Source: a virus
Direction: 5' to 3' (one strand)
DNA length: 64,000 bases
IMG/VR virus record: IMGVR_UViG_3300020392_000008
Coordinates: 41,023-105,022 of that record
The position numbers and the translations under genes are program-made. How positions within the stretch are numbered: the first letter of the stretch is position 1; each line of letters starts with the position of its first letter. The notes beneath the pieces are model-generated. The model did not search any database. It was given only the letters and a program-made list of their open reading frames with translations, and had not been told where the DNA came from. Shown piece after piece: positions 28,695-36,936 of the stretch.

Positions 28695-30500
28695 ATGGCT
28701 TCTGAAAATTTAAACTCTTTTATAACCCTATATAAGGAAAAGGCTCAGTTATCCCTAGATAAAGCAACTAAAACGCTTGAAAAAAGACAGGGCCAACTTG
28801 AAACGTTTAACACGTTACGACCTCTTCTTTTAGAGGAAGCTAAATCGCTTGACTTTTTAGAAGACTTTGAAAGACTTTTTCCTGAGAATGGAGATAGTCC
28901 TTTTTTTTCACAATCTGATCTTAACGCATATGTTGGAATGCTAGAGTTAGTTGATGACTCAAAGCAATTAAAGGCTTTTTATAAAATATCAAGGGCCCCT
29001 AAAAGATTAGAAACTGCTAAGGAGTATTTAAAGTATGCTGAAGCCGATCTAGCCAGAGACCCGGAAGAATATCTAGGCAAACTCCATGGTGCGCTAATAG
29101 GAGAGCTTGCTAAATCAGCCAGTATGGGTGCTGGAAATATAGATTCATTAAAACAAAAAGTTTTCGAAGATCAGGATTCATATGAGGATATAATAGAATA
29201 TGCGGCAGAAAATGTAGATGGCCCAAGAGGGGTTAAAACTAACCCTGCTACATATGCGGCCTTAAAAGAATTAGTAAACAGTAGTTCTAACACGGAATCA
29301 GCGGATTCAGAAAACATAGAAACACAAGAGGTTTCTCCAATAAATGAAGAAGATTCAACCAATGATGTTGATTTAGAAAAAGAATCATCGGCTATAAACG
29401 AAACTGAAGAAGAAATTATATTAGAAGAAGATTCTAAAGAATTAGCTGAACCTATTGAAGAACCGGAAGTATCGCCTGAAACGGTTGTGGAAAGTTCAGG
29501 TTTAGATATTCCCGAAGAAAAAGAAGAGGTTTTACAGGAAATAGAAGAACCTATAAGTGAACCTTCTCCGGTAGAGTCTCCGCCTTCTATATCATCTGAT
29601 TCCCCCGTTTTACAAGAAACAAATGACGATAAAGAATTAGAAAGTAAATCTATAAACGAGGTTCCTATTCAAAAAGCAGAAGAATTACCTTCTTTAGAAA
29701 CAACTGAAGTTGTAAATAACATAACTAACATAGATAATATTTCAGAGGATAGTACTAATACGACTACTAATATAGAAGAAAATACAGGAGACATTAATAC
29801 TAACACTATAAATGATATTAAAAAGCCTATTACTACATCTGGTGAAGGTACTATTTATCAGCAAGCCGCTGTTTCTGGGCCTAGTAGTTTTTTAAATAGT
29901 TTTTTACAAGACATAACAGGAATGTCTAACGAAGAAATGAATGCTATAACTAATATGGGTTCTTCGGTTGTAAACAATATGAGTAATGAATCTAATATTG
30001 AAAATATTAACACAACCGCCATGGAATCATCTATAGGAGACTCTATAAAAGAATCTAATATATCTAGTATAAATCAAGTGGAAAACATCACAGGTGGCAT
30101 CTCTAGTGCAATGGATGAAACTAAAAGTTTAGTTAATAATAATATTTCAGAAAATTTTGAAAAAAATTCAAATTTTAGCTCGTTTGAAGAATCTTCTATA
30201 ATTAAACCTGAACCTATTACAAAAGAAGATATTGGTTCAGTTGGTAAAGATATATCTAGTGAAATAACTTCTACTATGTCTTTATCTAGCGGCGATAATG
30301 AGCCCACTTCTTCATCTAATAATTCTATAATGGAAAATTCAACAGCTAGTTCTACTCAACCAGCTATGAATAAAGCTAGTGGTGAAGGAGATAACGTAAT
30401 GATTGAAGAATCCAGTATAGATACTGCCACTTTAGAAAAAAGATTAAAGAACATAGAAATATTACTAATGGGTCCTTTAGAAGTTAAAATAAAAAATTAA
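28695..30500 (+). CDS. Large acidic Ser/Asn-rich structural protein, 601 aa
   Basis: The first 200 residues are helical (coiled-coil-like KAQLSLDKATKTLEKRQ). From about 215 to 400 there is a long acidic, proline-spaced low-complexity region (ESSAINETEEEIIL, SPETVVESSG), then Ser/Asn-rich sequence with a basic end (MGPLEVKIKN). It follows the hub gene, the usual place of a tape measure or internal tail protein, but it lacks the long uninterrupted helix typical of tape measures. Call it a tail-region structural protein. Confidence 0.6.
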   Translation: MASENLNSFITLYKEKAQLSLDKATKTLEKRQGQLETFNTLRPLLLEEAKSLDFLEDFERLFPENGDSPFFSQSDLNAYVGMLELVDDSKQLKAFYKISRAPKRLETAKEYLKYAEADLARDPEEYLGKLHGALIGELAKSASMGAGNIDSLKQKVFEDQDSYEDIIEYAAENVDGPRGVKTNPATYAALKELVNSSSNTESADSENIETQEVSPINEEDSTNDVDLEKESSAINETEEEIILEEDSKELAEPIEEPEVSPETVVESSGLDIPEEKEEVLQEIEEPISEPSPVESPPSISSDSPVLQETNDDKELESKSINEVPIQKAEELPSLETTEVVNNITNIDNISEDSTNTTTNIEENTGDINTNTINDIKKPITTSGEGTIYQQAAVSGPSSFLNSFLQDITGMSNEEMNAITNMGSSVVNNMSNESNIENINTTAMESSIGDSIKESNISSINQVENITGGISSAMDETKSLVNNNISENFEKNSNFSSFEESSIIKPEPITKEDIGSVGKDISSEITSTMSLSSGDNEPTSSSNNSIMENSTASSTQPAMNKASGEGDNVMIEESSIDTATLEKRLKNIEILLMGPLEVKIKN

Positions 30501-30501
30501 T

Positions 30502-30717
30502 ATGAATAATTTAAAAAGTGAATTAAACACGATCGTAAAAGAATATTCAAGGCTACATGAAAATTTAAATACTCTTGAAAAACAAATATCTCAACAGATG
30601 TCTACATATAATGACTTAAAAATTAAACTGGACTCACTTAGAGCTAGAGAAAAAGAAATAATAAATAATATAGAAAAAGAGACAGGTAAAAAGGTAAATA
30701 TAATGGACTATTTATGA
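30502..30717 (+). CDS. Small coiled-coil protein, 71 aa
   Basis: Almost entirely heptad helix (LNTIVKEYSRLHENLNTLEKQI, then DLKIKLDSLRAREKEI). It starts one base after the preceding stop, and its end overlaps the next gene by 4 bases (ATGA), so the three are one operon. A short oligomerising helper is plausible. Confidence 0.6.
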   Translation: MNNLKSELNTIVKEYSRLHENLNTLEKQISQQMSTYNDLKIKLDSLRAREKEIINNIEKETGKKVNIMDYL

Positions 30718-31553
30718 TTAATATAATGAACATATTAGGTAATATTTTAAAGTTTATAACCGATCCTAAAAATACTAGAATGCTTTTATTTGCTTTAATA
30801 GTTGGATTATTTCTATTACTACTTAGGCAATGTGGAAAAACTAAGGAAGCAAAGCAGGAGGTTATTAAAACACAAGAACAAGTTCTTAGAGTTAAGAATA
30901 ATTATGAAGCTTCTCAAGATTCTATAATTACGTATAGGTTAGACAATGAAACAATGAGAACAGAAAAAAAAGGATTTGAATTAACAATAGACGAACTAAA
31001 AAACGAGTATCAAGATTTATTAGGTAAACTTAAATTAGAAAAAAGTAAACCTCCAAAGGTAGTTATTAAAACAGAATATTTAATAAAGGAAGTTATTACA
31101 GAAGTCCCTATATATGTTACTTCAGATAGTTCTGGTAGTAATATAACTTTTTTAGATAGTATATCTCATAATGAAAATAATTACAGGGTTCTTTCGGGTA
31201 ACATTCCATTTAAAATTGATACTCTAAACGATAGCACTGTAATAAAACCAGACAAGGGAACCTTTATGTTAGATTTAGGCATGAGCCTTGATTTAGCATT
31301 ACTTAAAGATAAAGAAACTAAAAAGATAAATATAATAGTAGATACAGATTATCCCGGTGTAAAGTTTACTAAAATAAATGGAGCTAGCATACTGGATAAC
31401 CCTGCAAATAAAAAAACATTAAGACAACTTAGAAAAAATTGGAGCTTAGGATTTCAAGTAGGATATGGATTAAACGTAAATAACAATGGTATTTTTAGTT
31501 CACCATATTTTGGACTAGGATTAAATTATTCACCAAAGTTTTTACAGTGGTAA
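30714..31553 (+). CDS. Spanin-like envelope protein with OM-type C-terminus, 279 aa
   Basis: One N-terminal membrane segment (about 24-37, LLFALIVGLFLLLL), then a long coiled coil (about 45-105), a proline/lysine hinge (KPPKVVIKTEYL), a beta-rich periplasmic-type domain, and a C-terminal GFQVGYGLNVNNN and YFGLGLNYSPKFLQW that resembles the terminal strand of outer-membrane beta-barrels, ending in Trp. The architecture could bridge inner and outer membranes in one chain and so act as a unimolecular spanin, the lysis step for a Gram-negative host. Inference from topology only. Confidence 0.55.
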   Translation: MINIMNILGNILKFITDPKNTRMLLFALIVGLFLLLLRQCGKTKEAKQEVIKTQEQVLRVKNNYEASQDSIITYRLDNETMRTEKKGFELTIDELKNEYQDLLGKLKLEKSKPPKVVIKTEYLIKEVITEVPIYVTSDSSGSNITFLDSISHNENNYRVLSGNIPFKIDTLNDSTVIKPDKGTFMLDLGMSLDLALLKDKETKKINIIVDTDYPGVKFTKINGASILDNPANKKTLRQLRKNWSLGFQVGYGLNVNNNGIFSSPYFGLGLNYSPKFLQW

Positions 31554-31568
31554 AAAAATATACATTAA

Positions 31569-33566
31569 ATGAGAGAAAGTAGATTCGTAAACTTAACTAG
31601 ATATTGTATAGTAGAATATATGCTAGAAGACTTAGGGTCCTTAGACTATATTAATGATTCTTTTAAATTACTTCAAAATGATCATATAGATTCTCATCAA
31701 ATATTTAATAATGATGGATCTTTTATAAAAACTAGAAATATACAAGATATAACAGTAACCTCAATTGAAGGAAACAAATATGCTTATTTAGATAGTGAGA
31801 AAATACCCAACTATATAGATTATGATAATAAAATAACTGAAACGACTATATCTGGACATAACGTTACACTTGATAAAGTTAGATTTCATTTTATTGCGGG
31901 TTTTGAATTTGAAGAATTTAGAGCTTTAGTGTTAAGTGTAAAAAATATAGAAAATAATCAAAAAACAAACATATTTGCTAATATTCTTTTTAATCAGGAC
32001 ACTCAATCAACCATTTTAGCTTTTAATCCTAAACCTTTATATATTGCTAACGCAATGTACGATAGATATGTAGACGTATATGTTCCTTCAATAAAAAATA
32101 TAAATGAAGAGTTAAATACTTCACCAACTCCAGCAAATACGTTTGCTGCTGATATTACACCCGATAATGGTTCATATACAGGATTTATAACAAACAAACC
32201 TATTATTGTTTCGTTAGATGAATGTGAAAAACAAGAAAAAATAGATACAAACATTGGAGTAGAATACGATGCCTTTTTAATATCAGAACATTATGAAGCA
32301 GTTGTTTCTCAAAGTAATGAGTTTGATTCAGTTGGCGCATATATAGATGAATCAAGTCAAGGGGATTTTTTAGAATTTTTTTTAACTTTCAATGGCGGTT
32401 TCCCAGAAGAATTAATTTCTATACTTAATAAAAGAAACCCTATGAATAACTACGTAATAGCCCATGAATTAACCGTATTTGAACAAATAGGTACCGCTTT
32501 TGTGGAAAGTTCTAGGCTTGTGTTTTTTCAAGATAAAGATTTTGATGAACCTAATCTTTTTAGACCCGTTCTTAAAAATGCTAACGTTGCTGTAACAATG
32601 TCGGTTGATTATATAGTGCGTTTAGTAAACAGGTTTAATGGAGATCAAGTTATAAGAGAAGGATCTTTAATAGTAAATTCACCAAAAAAATATGGTAAAA
32701 AGTTATTAAAATTAAGTCTAAAAGATAAGCCTCAGTCTCAAAATATTATAAATAAAATTTACAAAAATGATTTTGAAGCAACTGAACTCTTTATAGACCC
32801 GGCTCAAAAGGTTACTAAATCTATTGGAAGTATAGTTACTTCAACTTCAAACAGTGCTCCCTCAGTTCAATATGTTCCAATATTTTTCACTAAATCGAAT
32901 ATTTCTGTTTCAAATAAAAGTGCTACTGTCAAAAGCAGTGATAATAAAGACGAAGTAGTGTTTAAAAATGGTAATCTTAGATTTGTAATATCCCCATTTG
33001 ATAACTACTTAAAATTTAAATTTTACACAGAAATAAAGAATAAAACAGCTCCATTAGATTTAAATATAGGAGACGCAACATATAGGGCAGTTTTTGAAAC
33101 AGAAAATGGTAAAATAAAAATAGATAATTTAAATGATCAATCTAAAGAAAATCCATCTGTTGGAGAGATATCTTTTAATATACCCACCAAAGATAGTGAG
33201 CAAATACTGCAATCAGGTAATAGATCTTTTTATATAACATCTGTTGCACAAGACGGAACTGAAACTTTAATGTATAATGGTGAATGGAGAAAAACATCTG
33301 AACAAAACGAAGTAGATGATGCAATAGCTAAAGCAAGGGAAGAATCTGAAGCAATTAACAAAACAACAACTAAAGTAAATGAAATCTTAGAAAAATATAA
33401 AAAAGTTGAAGAAGACGCTATAAGAAAAAAACCCGCTATTTTACCTAATAAATCAAAAATACCCGGATATGTAGATAAAAAATCTAGAAAATCTATTTCA
33501 ACAGTTAATAGATTTGGTATGAAAAGGCCTACTAAGATAATAACAAATAGGGGTAATGCTAAATAA
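31569..33566 (+). CDS. Virion structural protein, 665 aa
   Basis: Beta-rich first two thirds (strands such as VTSIEGNKYAYLD and NVTLDKVRFHFIAGFEFEEF) with a helical C-terminus (about 575-620, AIAKAREESEAINKTTTKVNEI) and a basic tail. The MRESRFVNLTRYCIVEYM start and lack of any enzyme motif fit a baseplate or neck structural protein. No family recognised. Confidence 0.6.
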   Translation: MRESRFVNLTRYCIVEYMLEDLGSLDYINDSFKLLQNDHIDSHQIFNNDGSFIKTRNIQDITVTSIEGNKYAYLDSEKIPNYIDYDNKITETTISGHNVTLDKVRFHFIAGFEFEEFRALVLSVKNIENNQKTNIFANILFNQDTQSTILAFNPKPLYIANAMYDRYVDVYVPSIKNINEELNTSPTPANTFAADITPDNGSYTGFITNKPIIVSLDECEKQEKIDTNIGVEYDAFLISEHYEAVVSQSNEFDSVGAYIDESSQGDFLEFFLTFNGGFPEELISILNKRNPMNNYVIAHELTVFEQIGTAFVESSRLVFFQDKDFDEPNLFRPVLKNANVAVTMSVDYIVRLVNRFNGDQVIREGSLIVNSPKKYGKKLLKLSLKDKPQSQNIINKIYKNDFEATELFIDPAQKVTKSIGSIVTSTSNSAPSVQYVPIFFTKSNISVSNKSATVKSSDNKDEVVFKNGNLRFVISPFDNYLKFKFYTEIKNKTAPLDLNIGDATYRAVFETENGKIKIDNLNDQSKENPSVGEISFNIPTKDSEQILQSGNRSFYITSVAQDGTETLMYNGEWRKTSEQNEVDDAIAKAREESEAINKTTTKVNEILEKYKKVEEDAIRKKPAILPNKSKIPGYVDKKSRKSISTVNRFGMKRPTKIITNRGNAK

Positions 33567-33602
33567 TACTATAGATTTATAGAATTTAAATAAATAATTT
33601 AA

Positions 33603-33610
33603 GATAAATA
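33603..33610 (+). promoter_or_regulatory. Late-promoter-like box GATAAATA
   Basis: GATAAATA followed by an A-run, 22 bases before the start at 33633; same layout as 18654. Confidence 0.5.
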
Positions 33611-33632
33611 AAAAAAAATAATTATCTAATAG

Positions 33633-35210
33633 ATGAAGACTTTTATAAACAAAACGATTGATACGCTATCAGACAGCAATGTTTCTAGTAATTCTTTAGT
33701 AAAGATTTTAATAGAATCTACTAAAAATTCTTTAGAAACAAATAGCGGTATATCTTCGACATATAATTCCCTAAAAAATGGATTGGTAGAATTAAACAAC
33801 CATTTAAAAAATGACACTATCACAAATATATTGGAACAGTTTGATAAATTTGAATATTCAGACAACAATAGAATAAATGAAATGAATAAAGAAGCAGGTT
33901 TAGCTTTAGAAATAGAAAAAATAAAAACCAGTGATTCCTATTCTAACCCAATATGTCTTCAAAATGTAATTATTTTAGAAGAATCTATTAAGGAAAATCC
34001 TGAATTTTTATTCTATGGAAAGTTTGTAGATTTATTTAAACAGTTTTCTTATGATGACGTTGTAAAAGAATCAATTACTAGAATATCTGATTATATAAAC
34101 AAAAATGTTGAAAAGCTAATGGTATTAGATTCTATCAACAATATGAAAAAATCAAAGGGATACGAAAAAGATATAGAGGGATTAAGTAAAATGTTAATAT
34201 CTGAATCTTATTCTAGTGAAGCTATTAAACATAGACTTAACAGTGAACTTCCAATACTTAAAGATCTTTATTCTAGATTAGCTATGATAGAGTCTAAAAA
34301 TTCTTCATCTTTTACTTTAGGTAGTGGAAATTCAGAATGTATTATAGAAAACACAATTGCACCTACTTTAAAAACAGGTAAAAACACTATTTTAAGTTTT
34401 ATTGATAATAAATTTATTGCAATATCTACTAAAAACCTAACTAAAGGATCTATGCTATCTGAGTCTAAGTCATCTAAGGTTTATGAAATGGATGCAACAT
34501 ATATAAAAGAAAAATATAATTCTTTTTATACTTTATGTGAATCTTTTTTTAATTTAGGATTTAAAAAGTCTCAACATGGAATAAAATCAACATCAATAAA
34601 AAACTTTACTTTAGAATTTGCAGCAGATGAACTTGGTAAATTAGATGTATTTGTAAATGAAAGTATTGTAAAAAATCCTAAAGAATTTAACTTCAGTGAA
34701 ATACTTACACTTGAGAGCAACTCTATTAAAACTCAAGTTAGTAAAATACTAAAAGAATCATCTAATATATTCAACTTAGAATTTATAAAAACTTTAACTA
34801 ACAACTCTACAGGTAAAAGGGTTATAGTAATGGAATTAGAAGGAGATTATCACGTTTGCGAAATGTTAAATCAAGTAGAAAGAGTTTGGAAAAACGATAT
34901 TAACGAATACAAATTACATAATTATATTTTAGAAAACTTTAAATACGATATTTCTTCTATATTTCAAGTAAAAATAGACGAACAAAAATTAGCTATTAAA
35001 AACATTGAATCTAGAAAATCAGAAATTGAAAATAATATTTCTAAATTAGAAAATGAAGTTAATAAAATTAAAACTAATATTGAATCAGGACAAATAGATT
35101 CTAAATATTTTGGACAACTTGAAGACATCAAAGAGCAATTAGAAATTAAAATAAACTCTTTAAAAGAAGAAATTGTAGAAAACGATCTTAAAAAAAAAGA
35201 ATTAGTCTAA
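33633..35210 (+). CDS. Probable internal/structural protein with coiled coil and possible -1 frameshift end
   Basis: 525 residues. Helical N-terminal half; a mixed domain at about 230-270 and 380-430 (RVIVMELEGDYHVCEML); then a strong coiled coil (about 455-520, SEIENNISKLENEVNKIK). Several (I/L/V)xE-type sites occur (for example LISESYSS). The stop is 10 bases after a nine-A run, and a frame -1 downstream continues 80-90 codons with a barrel-like module, so the annotated end may be premature. Function not recognised. Confidence 0.6.
   Translation: MKTFINKTIDTLSDSNVSSNSLVKILIESTKNSLETNSGISSTYNSLKNGLVELNNHLKNDTITNILEQFDKFEYSDNNRINEMNKEAGLALEIEKIKTSDSYSNPICLQNVIILEESIKENPEFLFYGKFVDLFKQFSYDDVVKESITRISDYINKNVEKLMVLDSINNMKKSKGYEKDIEGLSKMLISESYSSEAIKHRLNSELPILKDLYSRLAMIESKNSSSFTLGSGNSECIIENTIAPTLKTGKNTILSFIDNKFIAISTKNLTKGSMLSESKSSKVYEMDATYIKEKYNSFYTLCESFFNLGFKKSQHGIKSTSIKNFTLEFAADELGKLDVFVNESIVKNPKEFNFSEILTLESNSIKTQVSKILKESSNIFNLEFIKTLTNNSTGKRVIVMELEGDYHVCEMLNQVERVWKNDINEYKLHNYILENFKYDISSIFQVKIDEQKLAIKNIESRKSEIENNISKLENEVNKIKTNIESGQIDSKYFGQLEDIKEQLEIKINSLKEEIVENDLKKKELV
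35190..35198 (+). other. A9 homopolymer, candidate -1 frameshift site
   Basis: Nine A residues (35190-35198) read as AAA AAA AAA in the upstream gene. A -1 slip avoids the stop at 35208 and continues to 35464. Such runs also cause assembly or sequencing indels, so both readings must be kept open. Confidence 0.4.
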
Positions 35211-35464
35211 TAAGCGAAAGCTTTGATGGAAATTATAAAAATACCCGTTCTTATAAAATAGGGCAAAGAGTTTCTGTCAAAGATAAAGTAGGAACTATAA
35301 TAGGAGTAAATACCGCTATAAATGAGTATCAGATAATGATTAATGGAGTGTCAAAATCTTATAAATCTCAGGATATTTCTGAAATAGAAAAACTAAAATC
35401 TAAAAAAGTTAACCTTAAACTTAAAAAGAAAATTAAGGAAAAATCTTATCTAGATAAAAAATAA
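35195..35464 (+). CDS. Possible frameshift extension with KOW/SH3-like module
   Basis: Frame -1 relative to the upstream gene. It has no ATG until 35335, but from the A9 run it gives RISLISESFDGNYKN, then YKIGQRVSVKDKVGTIIGVN and EYQIMINGVSKSYKSQD, a five-strand small-barrel pattern of the KOW/SH3 type, and a Lys-rich end. Codon use and sensible protein character argue it is translated. Frameshift fusion, a non-ATG start or a sequence error could each explain it. Confidence 0.45.
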   Translation, partial: KRISLISESFDGNYKNTRSYKIGQRVSVKDKVGTIIGVNTAINEYQIMINGVSKSYKSQDISEIEKLKSKKVNLKLKKKIKEKSYLDKK

Positions 35465-35470
35465 AAAAAA

Positions 35471-35662
35471 ATGATTTATATTTCAATTTATATATTATTA
35501 GGTATTATAGTTACTTTTTTAACAGAGCTTTACGTTGAGCGCGTTAAGTATCTAGTCCCAGAAGAAGACAGGTTTGAATTTGATGGAATAACTAGAGCGA
35601 TTAACATATTTCTGTGGCCTATATTTTTACATAGAATAATTAAGTCTTACTTCTTTAATTAA
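35471..35662 (+). CDS. Small membrane protein, 63 aa
   Basis: One N-terminal membrane helix (about 2-19, IYISIYILLGIIVTFLTE), a charged loop (EEDRFEFDG), and a second hydrophobic stretch near residue 45-55. It starts 6 bases after the preceding frame. Unknown role. Confidence 0.55.
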   Translation: MIYISIYILLGIIVTFLTELYVERVKYLVPEEDRFEFDGITRAINIFLWPIFLHRIIKSYFFN

Positions 35663-35682
35663 ACTTATCATATATTTTTTAG

Positions 35683-35688
35683 TATAAT
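35683..35688 (+). promoter_or_regulatory. TATAAT box in the intergenic space
   Basis: TATAAT in AGTATAATAT, 30 bases before the small gene at 35718. Belongs to the GTATAAT class. Confidence 0.35.
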
Positions 35689-35717
35689 ATTATTATAATA
35701 ATCTTTAAACTATTGTT

Positions 35718-35852
35718 ATGTTACATAGTATAATAAAATGGATCGACCTAAATTTAGGTTGGATATTTATAAATGGCAGAAAAAGGGATCGATGGAATAG
35801 GACGTTACAAAATAAATATCCAGAAGAATTTAAACTTGATAATTATGAATAA
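35718..35852 (+). CDS. Small protein, 44 aa (GWIFINGRKRDRW type)
   Basis: ATG at 35718; sequence begins MLHSIIKWIDLNLGWIF and ends in NKYPEEFKLDNYE. The combination of an amphipathic helix, GRKRDRW and YPEEF is characteristic of small phage proteins and reads as real coding sequence. The longer frame from 35773 that overlaps it is more likely an extension of the next gene. Unknown role. Confidence 0.6.
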   Translation: MLHSIIKWIDLNLGWIFINGRKRDRWNRTLQNKYPEEFKLDNYE

Positions 35853-35997
35853 AAATAAAGAAGCTGTATTATTATCTAAATTAATATTAGGTATAGCTTT
35901 TATTGTAACTGCGATAATTTTTCCTCCAATTATTTTAATTACCATAATTTTATGGGCCGGATGGATTGTTTTTAATAATTATATGGATACTAGATGA
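35845..35997 (+). CDS. Small two-TM membrane protein, 50 aa
   Basis: Start ATG at 35845, overlapping the preceding stop by 8 bases; this start is preferred over the upstream ATG at 35773 because the preceding 24 codons belong to another gene. Begins MNKNKEAVLLSKLILGIAF; two hydrophobic helices (about 7-28 and 31-45). Overlaps the next gene by 4 bases (ATGA). Confidence 0.55.
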   Translation: MNKNKEAVLLSKLILGIAFIVTAIIFPPIILITIILWAGWIVFNNYMDTR

Positions 35998-36281
35998 AAA
36001 AGAAAATAAAAAAATCTATATGTGAAGAAGCTCATGATATAGTCAATAATAGAGACGAAGAAAAAGAAAGAATGTATGGACCTTTTAGCGAAGGAATGGA
36101 TAGAGCAGCAAGTATTTTTAATGGAATGTCAGGTTTAAACATAACGGGTAAAGAAATGTTTATGGCAATGATAGCATTAAAGTTTTCAAGAGAATCTTAT
36201 AATCATAAAAAAGATAATTTACTAGACGCAGTTGCATATATACAAGGTTTAGAAAACTACATGAATGAAAACAAAAAATAA
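35994..36281 (+). CDS. DUF6378-like phage protein, 95 aa
   Basis: Carries the pattern AHDIVNNRDEEKERMYGPFSEG, then AASIFNGMSG, then FMAMIALKFSRESYNHKKDN and LLDAVAYIQGLENYM, which matches the DUF6378 family: RxxxYGPF, MxMIALKxxRE, DNLLDAxxYI. These small proteins are common in phages; their enzymatic role is not established. Compact early-type operon with its neighbours by overlaps. Confidence 0.7.
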   Translation: MKKKIKKSICEEAHDIVNNRDEEKERMYGPFSEGMDRAASIFNGMSGLNITGKEMFMAMIALKFSRESYNHKKDNLLDAVAYIQGLENYMNENKK

Positions 36282-36465
36282 ACATAAATATAAAATAGCA
36301 ATTTCATATATAAATTCATCTGAAGACGAAATACAAATGGAATTAATAGACCTTATAACTAACAATATAGAATTTTCCATGGAACAATACGCGAGAAATA
36401 GAAATCCTTTTAAATGGAAAATAATAAGAAAAATAGACATTGATAAAAACAAAAAAAATGATTAA
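36265..36465 (+). CDS. Small hypothetical protein, 66 aa
   Basis: Basic helical protein MKTKNKHKYKIAISYINSS, overlapping the previous gene by 17 bases and the next by 8. Helical, charged end (DIDKNKKND). No family recognised. Confidence 0.5.
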   Translation: MKTKNKHKYKIAISYINSSEDEIQMELIDLITNNIEFSMEQYARNRNPFKWKIIRKIDIDKNKKND

Positions 36466-36934
36466 ATTAGAAGAATTCTTTAATGATGAAAGTAAGTTAA
36501 ATCTTTTAAATTCTAACGAATTAAAAAAAATTAAAAACCCAGATAATATACAATATCTTATAGCAAACTATTTAATGGAAGATGGCGATGTTTTAAATGT
36601 TAAAAATCGTAGAGAAAATGAATTTTTTATACAACAGGAATTTATAGTAACTCAACCCGATGGTAAATGGTTTAAATACCCTTTCTTATTAAGAAAGAAT
36701 AAAGGTACGCCTGTCAAACAGGAATTAATGTATTTAAATCATTTAAGAAAAATATCTTTTGTAAAACATGTAATGTCTGGAAAAACACCTGATTCTTTTT
36801 CAATGTATGATGTTTTTACCAATAAACCATTTAATATAAATGAAGTAAATAAAGAATTTAGTAAAGAAGAAATAGTAGATATTGCTAAAGAAGCAGATTT
36901 TGAAAACTTAAAATATACGTTAAATAATAATTAA
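36458..36934 (+). CDS. Hypothetical protein, about 158 aa
   Basis: Start at ATG 36458 (MIKLEEFFND) preferred over 36440. Mixed alpha/beta, with a central QQEFIVTQPDGKWFKYPFLL strand region and helical C-terminus. It ends 2 bases before the glycosyltransferase gene, so likely co-transcribed. Function not recognised. Confidence 0.55.
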   Translation: MIKLEEFFNDESKLNLLNSNELKKIKNPDNIQYLIANYLMEDGDVLNVKNRRENEFFIQQEFIVTQPDGKWFKYPFLLRKNKGTPVKQELMYLNHLRKISFVKHVMSGKTPDSFSMYDVFTNKPFNINEVNKEFSKEEIVDIAKEADFENLKYTLNNN

Positions 36935-36936
36935 AT

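Noticed and set aside
35773-35844. Upstream ATG extending the membrane gene at 35845
   Set aside because: This stretch is the 3' part of a better small gene (35718-35852) in another frame; the extension is not membrane-like and looks like shadow sequence.
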